From assembly GCA_031400755.1 (NCBI GenBank), contig JANNQL010000080.1, positions 1 through 13,050 on the forward strand: 13,050 bases of DNA. The letters are read 5' to 3'. A program made the position numbers and the translations under genes. Each line of letters opens with the position of its first letter. The first letter of the stretch is position 1. The notes beneath the pieces were generated by a model. The model was not told where the DNA came from. It ran no database searches and saw only the letters and a program-made list of their open reading frames with translations. Origin of the DNA: VMSU01 sp031400755 (GTDB taxonomy: Bacteria; Desulfobacterota; Desulfobulbia; Desulfobulbales; VMSU01). Positions 6,701 to 13,050 of this stretch are shown here, in pieces.

Positions 6701-7495
6701 TTACCGTCTTCTTGGTTTCAGGGTGGGCCGATTATCCAGCATCATCTGTAGCCACTTGAAGCCGAACTTTAGCAAGGCCTCATCATCGTTTTCGCAGGCG
6801 CTGACCTCGGCCCGGCTCAATTTGAACTGGGCAAGCAAACCCTGGTCACGGACCAGGCGCCGAAAGCCATCGATATTATAGCAGGCCATAAAGGCCATCT
6901 GCTGGCGCGGGCCAGCCGCACCCTCGCCATGCCAAGGGTTCTTGCCAAACAAGGTATCCATCTCGGCCCACAGGTCGTCCATCAAATTATAATCTAACAG
7001 ACGCTGGTCCCGCAACCACTCGGCAACAGTCTGCTCTTGCTTCTCCTGATGGCCATGGCAGTAGCTGTGCTTGGTCATGAAATAATACTCATCCGGCCGC
7101 CCCGAGCGCGACGACCGGTCCACTGCCCGCTCCAGCGGGTAGGTCCGGCAGGCGGACGGTCGATCATCATAGACCGTGCAACCGACTCCCCCCTCGCCCA
7201 GAAATGGACAGGTATGTTCCTCGTTGTCCTGCATACGGAGGATGACCGAAGGAAAGAAGACGTTACTGCCTGCCACCACCCCGGCGTAGGTATTTAAAAA
7301 TCCCTCGGAATCAATGCCAAGCTTTTTTTTGAGCCGGATGATGTCATAGGGATACAAGAACAGCTCAAGCTTTCGGCAGCACTGGGTAAAACAGGACACC
7401 CCCGCATGACAGCGAAAGGTGAAGGTGGATTTGCCAAGCGGGGCCATGCCGTCTGGAAATGCTTTGTTCGTCTGGTTCATATGTTTTGGTCTCAC
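6701..7495 (-). CDS. YkgJ-family cysteine-cluster protein
   Basis: The protein carries the YkgJ/UPF0153-type cysteine pattern thought to bind zinc or an iron-sulfur centre; the family's biochemical role is not settled. Numbering from the GTG start: FRCHAGVSCFTQCC holds Cys29, 35, 39 and 40; then Cys96 (TCPFLG), Cys106 (GCTVYDDRPSACRTYPL, with Cys116) and Cys146 follow. The DDRPxxCRxYPL block is the most diagnostic part. No signal peptide or membrane segment is seen, so it is probably cytoplasmic. The C-terminal third (about 150-264) is extra, has no motif I know, and ends in a basic KPRRR tail. The longest frame starts with GTG at 7495; an ATG at 7480 is an equally good start, and neither has a strong ribosome-binding site. 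Its neighbours on both sides are separated by gaps of over 200 bp with repeats, so it may be its own transcription unit. Confidence 0.85.
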   Translation of the reverse strand: MRPKHMNQTNKAFPDGMAPLGKSTFTFRCHAGVSCFTQCCRKLELFLYPYDIIRLKKKLGIDSEGFLNTYAGVVAGSNVFFPSVILRMQDNEEHTCPFLGEGGVGCTVYDDRPSACRTYPLERAVDRSSRSGRPDEYYFMTKHSYCHGHQEKQEQTVAEWLRDQRLLDYNLMDDLWAEMDTLFGKNPWHGEGAAGPRQQMAFMACYNIDGFRRLVRDQGLLAQFKLSRAEVSACENDDEALLKFGFKWLQMMLDNRPTLKPRRR

Positions 7496-7562
7496 AGGTA
7501 AATAATTAGGAAAAAAGGACTGAGTGCTGAGCGTCTCACCCCGCCTGCGGGGGATTTATCAT

Positions 7563-7690
7563 CAAGTAACTTTGATGAACTCGCAAAATGCCGTCACCCC
7601 GGCGAAAGCCGGGGTCCAGATTGGTTGCCAACCACCGAAACACTGGATTCCGGCCTTCGCCGGAATGACGGATAAAAATGAAGTTACTTG
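7563..7690. repeat. REP pair bounded by 10-bp inverted repeats
   Basis: CAAGTAACTT (7563-7572) is the exact inverse of AAGTTACTTG (7681-7690). Between them are REP arms at 7593-7619 and 7643-7669, related to those at 3510-3578. The composition (terminal repeat, REP pair, terminal repeat) resembles the 3464-3617 element, but the terminal sequence differs. AAGGACTGAG lies on both outer sides (7515-7524 and 7692-7701), though not immediately adjacent. A small GC hairpin (CCCCGC / GCGGGG, 7539-7552) is also in this gap. Confidence 0.65.
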
Positions 7691-7720
7691 GAAGGACTGA
7701 GCAAAGATCATGCCGTCTCC

Positions 7721-8641
7721 TCAGTCCTCAGTACTCTCAAGCAGGGCCGCCAGGTCTTGACCCGGCCCCAGCCAGCCGTCCTTGAGGTCAAGCGGTTGGC
7801 TGCCTCCCTGACGCCAGACCGAGAGCCGGTAGAGTTCGCCCAAGAGAAAGCCGGGCCGTAGCCTTGTTGAGGAGCGCACCAGCTCGGCGCCGCGGCGGAC
7901 GGTATCCAGCAGCCGGGCCGGATGGGTCAGGTGGTAAGGGTTTCTGGCGATCTCGCCCGCATGGCAGGCCAGGGCCGCCAGCAAACGGGCCTCGTCCGCG
8001 ATGCCGAGGCCTACCAAGAGGTTGGGGGCCGGCATCGGCAGCCAGTATTCAGTCTCCAAGGCGAGTACCGAGCATTGTCCGGTCGCGGTCCAGCGGGACA
8101 GTGCCGCGGCCACCAGGTGGCTGGTGGCGACATGAGCTGGATGCCGGTCATGGGCGTGGGGGTGGAAGACAAAATCAGGTCGCCAAGAGGCAAAACAATC
8201 GACTAAGGCTTGCACCGCAGCCTGCCAGCCCTTGGCCGCCGCCCCCACCTTCAAGTCAAAGCCCGGCGGCGTTGACAGAGGCTGACAGTCAAAGCCGAGC
8301 ACGGCGCAGGCCCCAAGCAGCTCAGTCCAGCGCTCTGCCTGGCGGGCCTGATTGCTGCCCAGGGTCACGGCCAGGTTGATCACCCTGGCCCCCTGCTCAC
8401 GCAGCAGGCGCAACGGCAAGGCCCCGGTCAGCGTTTCGTCATCGGGGTGGGGCGAGCAGAGAATGACCAGCGGTCCCTTTGGTGCCCCAGTGGAAGTACG
8501 AAAGCCCGGCGCACAGTTGTGCTCTTCAGCCCGAGGACCCTTCCGACCACTCAGGCCCTCACCCATTTCGTAAGCCCGGACAAAGGCCTGGACAAAGGGC
8601 AGCCAACGGGCCACTGCCTGCGGTGGCTCTTCTTCTCTCAT
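7721..8641 (-). CDS. PIG-L/LmbE-family deacetylase
   Basis: This is a zinc-dependent deacetylase of the PIG-L/LmbE family, whose members remove N-acetyl groups from sugar derivatives (GlcNAc-PI, mycothiol and bacillithiol precursors, LPS or antibiotic intermediates). SPHPDDETL at 63-71 holds the metal-binding His/Asp pair and the catalytic Asp region. HPHAHDRHPAH at 160-170 supplies the third metal ligand (HPxH). The deacetylase fold covers about residues 57-245; the first 56 residues and the region after about 250 have no motif I recognise. No signal peptide is visible, so action in the cytoplasm is likely. The ATG overlaps the stop of the DUF362 gene by 4 bp (ATGA), so the two are translationally coupled. 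The substrate is unknown; no glycosyltransferase or thiol-biosynthesis gene is adjacent. Confidence 0.88.
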   Translation of the reverse strand: MREEEPPQAVARWLPFVQAFVRAYEMGEGLSGRKGPRAEEHNCAPGFRTSTGAPKGPLVILCSPHPDDETLTGALPLRLLREQGARVINLAVTLGSNQARQAERWTELLGACAVLGFDCQPLSTPPGFDLKVGAAAKGWQAAVQALVDCFASWRPDFVFHPHAHDRHPAHVATSHLVAAALSRWTATGQCSVLALETEYWLPMPAPNLLVGLGIADEARLLAALACHAGEIARNPYHLTHPARLLDTVRRGAELVRSSTRLRPGFLLGELYRLSVWRQGGSQPLDLKDGWLGPGQDLAALLESTED

Positions 8642-9444
8642 AGTTCGCGGACCGTCAGCGGTTCAGCCTGGCCTAAGACGCCATTGGCCATACTGATATG
8701 GCCGATCTGCCGCCAGTCCAGACCGAGAAGACCGGCGCCATAGGCATCGATCGCCACCGGATCGAAACCGGCGGCCAGGCGGTCCTTCGGCGGCTGACAG
8801 AGCGGACCCCAGAGATGGGCCTCCGGCATCCCCACCGTGGCGTCGAGGACGGTAAAGTCGGGGCTGCGGTACTGGTTCAGATCAAAGACCGCCGCCTGGA
8901 TATCTTCATGAAAGGAGGCCTTCTTCCAGTGGCCATTCTGCTGATAATGGGCCGGCGGGGCGGCCCCCATCATGTTCTTCATGGTCAGGGTGACCCCGGC
9001 CATGGAGTGGGCCTTGAGCACCGGCACCGAAATCACAAATGAATCGAGCACGACCTCCGGCAGATAGATCTCCGGCCAACGCCGACACTCCAGCTTGGCC
9101 AGACGGCGCAAGGGCGCTTGATTCAGGTCGATGAGGGGGACGCCAAGACTTGCGGCCATGGCCGCATAGCCTTGGGCTGCAAAGACATGGCAGGTATCAT
9201 ATTTCAACGAGCCGCAACCGTCACCGACCAAGACCTCCAGATCAGGATGGGCCTGGCGTATGTACTTGATGATTTCGCTGACCAGGGCCACCGGCGTGGT
9301 CATGGGCGGCGGTTGGTCCGCCACCAGATTGGGCTTGATCAGCACCCGACCGGTGTGCGCCAGGGCCGGGGCCAATCTCGCCAAATCGAGCAAAGGCCCA
9401 ACCTGCCGCCAATCGGTAAACTTTGCAGTAAACACCGTGGCCAT
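8638..9444 (-). CDS. DUF362-domain protein
   Basis: The sequence matches the DUF362 family, whose role is not established; some members carry a ferredoxin domain. Typical blocks are RVLIKPNLV (33-41), VALVSEIIKYI (52-62), LVGDGCGS (72-79), SVPVLKAHSMAGVTLTMKNM (about 159-178) and FDPVAIDAYGAGLLG near the C-terminus. There is no CxxCxxC ferredoxin motif here. I place the start at the ATG at 9444, two bases after the DUF493 stop codon, giving 268 residues; a longer reading from TTG at 9489 would overlap the upstream gene by 43 nt and adds residues unlike the family. The ribosome-binding site is weak, which fits coupling to the upstream gene. With DUF493 before it and PIG-L after it, this forms a compact three-gene operon. 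No signal peptide is seen. Confidence 0.85.
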   Translation of the reverse strand: MATVFTAKFTDWRQVGPLLDLARLAPALAHTGRVLIKPNLVADQPPPMTTPVALVSEIIKYIRQAHPDLEVLVGDGCGSLKYDTCHVFAAQGYAAMAASLGVPLIDLNQAPLRRLAKLECRRWPEIYLPEVVLDSFVISVPVLKAHSMAGVTLTMKNMMGAAPPAHYQQNGHWKKASFHEDIQAAVFDLNQYRSPDFTVLDATVGMPEAHLWGPLCQPPKDRLAAGFDPVAIDAYGAGLLGLDWRQIGHISMANGVLGQAEPLTVREL

Positions 9445-9446
9445 GC

Positions 9447-9707
9447 TCAAATCACCATAATCACGGCGGGATGGTTCTTGAGTTGACAAAAAAGGTCATT
9501 GCGCTCGTCTTCATCGCCAACCACAAGGTCAATATGCCAACTATGATAGTTACCGCCAGCGCTGCTCTTGGAGTAGTACAGTAAAAACTCCCGGGCGCCC
9601 AGGATACCCTCCACCGCCGCCCGCACCGCCTCCCGGTCCCGGCCAATCACCCGGTAGGACCACTGGCATGGGTAGATGATGGCGCCCGTTTCCCTATCGA
9701 TCTGCAT
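9447..9707 (-). CDS. DUF493/YbeD-like small protein
   Basis: This 86-residue protein has the length and pattern of the DUF493 (YbeD) family, small ACT-like alpha/beta proteins with a suggested regulatory role. IIYPCQWSYRVIGRD (10-24) is the typical first strand, followed by a helix (about 25-38). YYSKSSAGGNYHSWHIDLVV (44-63) matches the conserved S-x-x-GNYHS region, and the end (CQLKNHPAVIMVI) matches the family's last strand. GGGAG lies 7 nt before the ATG. It is the first gene of the minus-strand operon with DUF362 and PIG-L. No clear sigma-70 promoter was found upstream, though a lone TTGACT occurs on the minus strand near 9746. Confidence 0.85.
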   Translation of the reverse strand: MQIDRETGAIIYPCQWSYRVIGRDREAVRAAVEGILGAREFLLYYSKSSAGGNYHSWHIDLVVGDEDERNDLFCQLKNHPAVIMVI

Positions 9708-9863
9708 GGCAGCACTCCCGACTTTTCGTTGTCGCTTTCATTTAAGTCAAACTTCAGGAAGAAAAGAATACAGACCAGGGGACAGAAAGGCAAGAACTGA
9801 AATCATGATGAAGGGCCGGGGCCTGACCCATCATGGACGATTCGACTCATCGCCCGCCCCATA

Positions 9864-9890
9864 AAATAGGGTCAACACCCTATTTATTTT
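9864..9890 (+). terminator. Hairpin with T-tract, orphan terminator-like
   Basis: AAATAGGGT (9864-9872) pairs perfectly with ACCCTATTT (9877-9885) around the loop CAAC, and ATTTT follows. The shape suits an intrinsic terminator on the plus strand, but no plus-strand gene precedes it in several kilobases. It may shield the DUF493 promoter region, end an unrecognised small RNA, or be part of a decayed element. Confidence 0.4.
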
Positions 9891-10097
9891 TACCATTTTT
9901 CTCTTTAGTCTTAAAATGTAAGTCTTCGCCGATAAGCGCAGACTTCAAAAAGTCCATCAAATATTGGAGCGGCCTCACTCACCTGCTTAGCCATCTCGTG
10001 ACTTTTTGTGAGATTATTATACTTACAATGCACAATACAAAAAAAAATCGTGGCTCTAGACAATTCTCAGCAAAGCATCTGATCCCAAGCGGCAACG

Positions 10098-10181
10098 CCC
10101 CTTCGACTCCGCTCAGGGCACCGCCTTCGACTCCGCTCAGGGAGCGATTGCCGATACCGTTCCCTGAGCGGAGTCGAAGGG
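10098..10181. repeat. Three GTCGAAGGG-type repeat units
   Basis: Two direct units (10099-10118 exactly CCCTTCGACTCCGCTCAGGG; 10123-10142 with one change, GCCTTCG...) are followed by one inverted unit at 10162-10181. The inverted unit can pair with either direct unit, so two alternative hairpins are possible. The cluster lies about 80 bp upstream of the hydrogenase promoter. The same unit occurs at 4980-5033 and inside the permease gene at 694-775. Confidence 0.9.
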
Positions 10182-10243
10182 ACCAGCCAGGAGCGACATC
10201 CGTGGGTTTAACTGAAAATAGTTTATAGCCACAAAAAAACATT

Positions 10244-10271
10244 TTGCCAAATCGGTCAGCTGTGGTATAAA
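10244..10271 (+). promoter_or_regulatory. Sigma-70-like promoter of the hydrogenase operon
   Basis: TTGCCA (10244-10249) and TATAAA (10266-10271) are 16 bp apart, with TG one base before the -10 box (extended -10). A short A-run lies upstream (10232-10238). Transcription from here would give a leader of about 100 nt before hybO. It is the best match in the region, but not tested. Confidence 0.5.
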
Positions 10272-10326
10272 GATAGGTAATTTTACTGCTAAAAATAAAC
10301 TCTCAAGACAAGAGGTAATTATTCAA

Positions 10327-10341
10327 TAATAACCGTTATTA
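10327..10341. promoter_or_regulatory. Operator-like palindrome in the hydrogenase leader
   Basis: TAATAAC (10327-10333) and GTTATTA (10335-10341) are perfect 7-bp inverses around a single C. The site lies between the likely transcription start and the hybO ribosome-binding site, where a bound repressor would block the operon. It does not fit FNR/CRP (TTGAT-N4-ATCAA) half-sites. The regulator is unknown. Confidence 0.35.
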
Positions 10342-10375
10342 CACACCCCGCCTGCCAACAATAAAGGGAGGAGAC

Positions 10376-11509
10376 ATGAAGACAGACAATTTCACGGGTA
10401 TCAAGGCACGACTGGGCGGCATCTCCCGTCGGGATTTCATGAAATACTGCTCGATCATGGCAAGTTCCATGGGCCTGTCCACCGGTTTGGCGCCAAAAAT
10501 CGCCGAGGCCATCGCTGACCCAGCCAAACGCCCGCCAGTCATCTGGCTGCATGGCCAGGAGTGCACCGGCTGCACCGAGACCCTGCTCCGTCCCTCCCAT
10601 CCCACCCTTGACACCCTGATCCTCGACATTATCTCCCTCGACTACCACGAGACCTTGAACGTCGGCGCCGGCCACCAGGCAGAAGCCGCGCTTAAGCAAT
10701 CGATGCAGGACAACGCCGGCAAGTACGTCCTGGTCATCGAAGGCGCCATTCCCGTCAAAGACAACGGCATCTACTGCATGATCGGCGGCAAGACCTTCCT
10801 GAGCATGGTGGAAGAGGCCGCAGCCCAGGCGGCAGCGATCATCGCCATTGGCTCCTGCGCCACCTGGGGAGGCATTCCCTCCGCCCATCCCAACCCCACC
10901 GGGGCTACCGGCGCCCCCGCCGTCTTGAAGGGCAAGACCGTGGTCAACATCCCCGGCTGTCCACCCAACCCCTACAACTTCCTTTCCACCGTGGTCCATT
11001 ATATTACCTTTGGCAAATTACCGGAACTTGACGCCCAGGGCCGCCCCAAATTCGCTTACGGCCGCTTGATCCACGAGAACTGCGAGCGCCGCCCCCATTT
11101 CGACGCTGGCCGCTTTGCCGAACAATTTGGCGATGATGGTCACCGCCAAGGCTGGTGCCTGTATAAACTCGGTTGCAAAGGCCCTGTCACCCATGCCAAT
11201 TGCCCGGAGATCCTCTTCAACGATGTCGGCGGCGGCACCTGGCCGGTGGGCACCGGCCACCCCTGTTTCGGCTGCACCGAGCAAGGTGTCGGTTTCAACA
11301 TCCCCATGTTCACCCAGGTCGAGGTACTACAGCCCACGCCGTCGGCATTCCCCGCCCCGATCACCGCAAAACACCCCAGTCCGGTAACGATTCAAGGCGC
11401 CGCCCTGGCCGGCGCCGCTATTGGCGCAATAGTTGGGGCCAGCGCCATGGCCATGAAAAAAATTAGGCCATCATCAAGCGCCTCTGATCAATCTTCCAAG
11501 GAGGATTAG
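10376..11509 (+). CDS. hybO: [NiFe] hydrogenase small subunit, Hyb type
   Basis: This is the electron-transfer small subunit of a membrane-bound, periplasm-facing uptake [NiFe] hydrogenase, closely like E. coli HybO (group 1c). The Tat signal SRRDFMKY (17-24) exports the folded heterodimer; the mature part begins near residue 48. Proximal [4Fe-4S] ligands: Cys63, Cys66, Cys161, Cys195. Distal [4Fe-4S]: His233, Cys236, Cys261, Cys267. Medial [3Fe-4S]: Cys276, Cys297, Cys300. The proximal motif is ECTGCTE, without the two extra cysteines of oxygen-tolerant group 1d enzymes, so an oxygen-sensitive enzyme is expected. A C-terminal hydrophobic helix (about 340-358) followed by lysines anchors it. 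GGGAGGAG just before the ATG is the ribosome-binding site. It is first in the operon, ahead of hybA by 3 nt. The catalytic large subunit is not in the window. Confidence 0.96.
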   Translation: MKTDNFTGIKARLGGISRRDFMKYCSIMASSMGLSTGLAPKIAEAIADPAKRPPVIWLHGQECTGCTETLLRPSHPTLDTLILDIISLDYHETLNVGAGHQAEAALKQSMQDNAGKYVLVIEGAIPVKDNGIYCMIGGKTFLSMVEEAAAQAAAIIAIGSCATWGGIPSAHPNPTGATGAPAVLKGKTVVNIPGCPPNPYNFLSTVVHYITFGKLPELDAQGRPKFAYGRLIHENCERRPHFDAGRFAEQFGDDGHRQGWCLYKLGCKGPVTHANCPEILFNDVGGGTWPVGTGHPCFGCTEQGVGFNIPMFTQVEVLQPTPSAFPAPITAKHPSPVTIQGAALAGAAIGAIVGASAMAMKKIRPSSSASDQSSKED

Positions 11510-11512
11510 GTC

Positions 11513-12496
11513 ATGAAAATCAAAAGGAGAGATTTTCTCAAGCTGTCCGCCGGGGGTGGCCTCCTGCTGGCAGCCATCGGACCGACTGCGGCCCTGGCCA
11601 GTACTGAAAAAAAGGCCTTGCCCCCCGAGGCGGTGGGTATTCTTTACGACTCAACCCTGTGCATTGGCTGCCAAGCCTGTATGACTGCGTGCAAGATAGC
11701 CAACAAAATGCCAATCGAGACCGAAGACCCGAACAAACGGTGGGACAACCCCCAGGACCTGTCAGGCAAGACCTTAAATATCATCAAACGATACAAAGAC
11801 GGCAACGAATCTACCAAGGACCAAGAGCGGGACGGCTATGCCTTTATCAAACGCCAATGCATGCATTGCCTCGACCCTTCCTGTGTCTCCGCCTGTCCGG
11901 TCTCGGCCCTCCGCAAGGACGCTCGTAACGGCATTGTCATCTACAATAAAGATGCCTGTATCGGCTGCCGCTACTGCCAAATCGCCTGTCCCTTCAATAT
12001 CCCGAAATTCCAATGGGAATCGACCACGCCAGAGATCGTTAAGTGCCAACTCTGCCAGCATTTACTGAAAGATGGCAAGTACGCAGCCTGTTGCACGGCC
12101 TGCCCCACCGGCGCTTCACTGTACGGGCCGATGGAGGACCTGATCATTGAAGCCAAACGCCGCCTAAAGCTCGAACCAGGCGCCGCGGCCGACTTCCCGC
12201 TCAACCGGATTGGTCCCGGCGGACCAGCCCGTACTGCCTCTCACCAGGTAGGCCATTATGTCCAGCACATCTATGGTGAAAATGAGGTCGGCGGCACCCA
12301 GAACGTCATGCTGGCCGGGGTCTCGTTCACAAAACTTGGCCTGCCGGAGCTACCTGATGAAGCCTTTGTCCGCCTGGCGGACGGGATTCAGTATGCCATC
12401 TACAAGGGGATGGCCTACCCCCTGGCCCTCCTCGGCGCGCTTATCTACATGATCCGCAAGGGCGAAAGCAGCGGCGATCATAAAGACATGAGCTAA
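11513..12496 (+). CDS. hybA: Hydrogenase ferredoxin-like subunit HybA
   Basis: This is the periplasmic iron-sulfur subunit that carries electrons between the hydrogenase dimer and the membrane subunit HybB. It has a Tat signal (KRRDFLKL, 4-11, then a hydrophobic stretch to about 29). Four [4Fe-4S] sites are indicated by cysteines 50/53/56/60, 116/119/124/128, 149/152/155/159 and 178/181/193 or 194/197, the usual four-cluster DmsB/HybA pattern. A C-terminal hydrophobic helix (about 399 nt from the end: residues 298-314, YPLALLGALIYMI) should anchor it in the membrane. AAGGAGG (11498-11504) lies inside the 3' end of hybO, 8 nt before the ATG, so the genes are tightly linked. Length (327 residues) is normal for the family. 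Confidence 0.95.
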   Translation: MKIKRRDFLKLSAGGGLLLAAIGPTAALASTEKKALPPEAVGILYDSTLCIGCQACMTACKIANKMPIETEDPNKRWDNPQDLSGKTLNIIKRYKDGNESTKDQERDGYAFIKRQCMHCLDPSCVSACPVSALRKDARNGIVIYNKDACIGCRYCQIACPFNIPKFQWESTTPEIVKCQLCQHLLKDGKYAACCTACPTGASLYGPMEDLIIEAKRRLKLEPGAAADFPLNRIGPGGPARTASHQVGHYVQHIYGENEVGGTQNVMLAGVSFTKLGLPELPDEAFVRLADGIQYAIYKGMAYPLALLGALIYMIRKGESSGDHKDMS

Positions 12497-12532
12497 CCCC
12501 TTGTTCACCATGCAGATAAAAGGAGTTATCCA

Positions 12533-13050
12533 ATGGAACAAAAACAACCATTAGGCGGACGCGTCCTGACCGGACCTTTTGTCTTTTTTCTGGCCCTTTT
12601 GCTGTTTGGCGCCTATTTTGCCGCCAAGCGCTTTACCTATGGACTCGGCGCCGTCAGCAACATGAACGATGGCTATCCCTGGGGGATTTGGATCGCACTC
12701 GATGTGGTGGTGGGTACGGCGCTGGCCTGTGGCGGCTATACCATGGCGCTACTCACTTACGCCTTTAATCGGGGGGAGTACCACCCCCTGGTGCGACCAG
12801 CTCTGCTGACCAGCCTCTTCGGCTATTCCCTGGCCGGGATCTCGGTGATGATCGATATCGGTCGTTACTGGCAGGCCTACAAAATTATCCTGCCCTGGCA
12901 CGCGAACCTCCATTCGGTGATGTTCGAAGTGGCCCTCTGTATCGGGGCCTATGTCGTGGTACTGTGGATCGAATTTGCGCCCACTGTTCTAGAAAAGTTG
13001 CAGTCTGATCAACTACTTAAAAAACTGAACAGGGTGCTCATGGTCTTTAT
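12533..13050 (+). CDS. hybB: Hydrogenase membrane subunit HybB, 3' end outside window
   Basis: This frame stays open to the window edge (172 codons seen; family members are near 390 residues). It is the integral membrane subunit of the NrfD/HybB family, which passes electrons between HybA and the quinone pool and may couple this to proton movement. Visible helices lie at about residues 14-30, 51-76, 86-107 and 127-147. NDGYPWGIWIALDVVVGTAL (45-64) is a hallmark block of HybB, and RYWQAYKIILPWHANLHSVM (111-130) is a second conserved part. AAGGAG at 12520-12525, 7 nt before the ATG, supports the start. It follows hybA by 36 nt in the same operon; hybC and maturation genes are expected downstream. 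Confidence 0.93.
   Translation, partial: MEQKQPLGGRVLTGPFVFFLALLLFGAYFAAKRFTYGLGAVSNMNDGYPWGIWIALDVVVGTALACGGYTMALLTYAFNRGEYHPLVRPALLTSLFGYSLAGISVMIDIGRYWQAYKIILPWHANLHSVMFEVALCIGAYVVVLWIEFAPTVLEKLQSDQLLKKLNRVLMVF

Larger units (their letters stand above)
9708..10375. other. 668-bp divergent intergenic region with repeats and promoters
   Basis: The region separates the minus-strand DUF493 operon from the plus-strand hydrogenase operon. It holds a hairpin with T-tract (9864-9890), an A/T-rich part (about 9885-10080), three units of the GTCGAAGGG-type repeat (10098-10181), a likely hydrogenase promoter (10244-10271) and an operator-like palindrome (10327-10341). On the minus strand a perfect TATAAT (10016-10021) precedes a 27-codon frame (9911-9994, beginning MAKQVSEAAPIF), which may be a tiny gene or a gene fragment. 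Longer frames across 9833-10242 are made mostly of repeat sequence and are not credible genes. Confidence 0.7.

Noticed and set aside
9445..9489. Longer start for the DUF362 protein
   Set aside because: It begins with TTG, overlaps the DUF493 gene by 43 nt and adds residues unlike the family; the ATG at 9444 directly after the DUF493 stop is better.
10098..10181. CRISPR array
   Set aside because: There are only three units in mixed orientation, with irregular short spacing, and no cas gene.
9833..10242. Plus- and minus-strand frames across the upstream region of hybO
   Set aside because: Much of their length is made of the GTCGAAGGG-type repeat units, and they lack ribosome-binding sites.
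10562..10582. Oxygen-tolerant (group 1d) hydrogenase
   Set aside because: The proximal cluster motif is ECTGCTE; the two extra cysteines of oxygen-tolerant enzymes are not present, and overall similarity is to HybO.

Overview
The window reads as a chromosomal segment of a GC-rich, anaerobic, Gram-negative bacterium, most likely a member of the Desulfobacterota (the former sulfate- or sulfur-metabolising Deltaproteobacteria). This placement is inferred from gene style: a Hyb-type periplasmic [NiFe] hydrogenase operon, a TauE/SafE permease of a type common in that group, a chemoreceptor without an obvious HAMP domain, a tripartite efflux locus, and many short palindromic repeats between genes. 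No rRNA, tRNA, CRISPR array, phage gene or full insertion sequence was seen.

Layout. Positions 1-301 hold the right part of a repeat element and a hairpin. A plus-strand TauE/SafE-type permease follows (302-1330), then a promoter region and a plus-strand methyl-accepting chemotaxis protein (1656-3320) closed by a strong intrinsic terminator. A small element with 18-bp terminal inverted repeats (3464-3617) fills the convergent gap. From 9707 down to 3633 every gene is on the minus strand. In transcription order these are a DUF493/YbeD-like protein, a DUF362 protein, a PIG-L/LmbE deacetylase (these three tightly packed), a YkgJ-type cysteine-cluster protein, a membrane-fusion protein whose C-terminus is fused to the last third of an ABC ATPase, and a MacB/FtsX-like permease. 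After a 668-bp repeat-bearing intergenic region, a plus-strand hydrogenase operon starts: hybO (10376-11509), hybA (11513-12496) and hybB (12533 to the window end, incomplete). The large subunit hybC is expected just outside.

How the genes work together. HybO, HybA and HybB are consecutive parts of one membrane-bound hydrogenase: the small subunit relays electrons from the NiFe site (in HybC) through its three Fe-S clusters to HybA, and HybB connects to the quinone pool. The MFP and permease are two parts of an ABC efflux pump whose ATPase appears to have been lost by an in-frame deletion that left a 3' remnant attached to the MFP. The chemoreceptor ends in a pentapeptide that fits a CheR/CheB tether. 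The DUF493-DUF362-PIG-L trio is a likely operon of unknown joint function.

The most notable observations are the MFP-ATPase fusion, a palindromic repeat carried in frame inside the TauE/SafE gene, and nested palindromic repeats bounded by terminal inverted repeats that look like miniature mobile elements. I found no clear sign of a wholly new multi-gene system.
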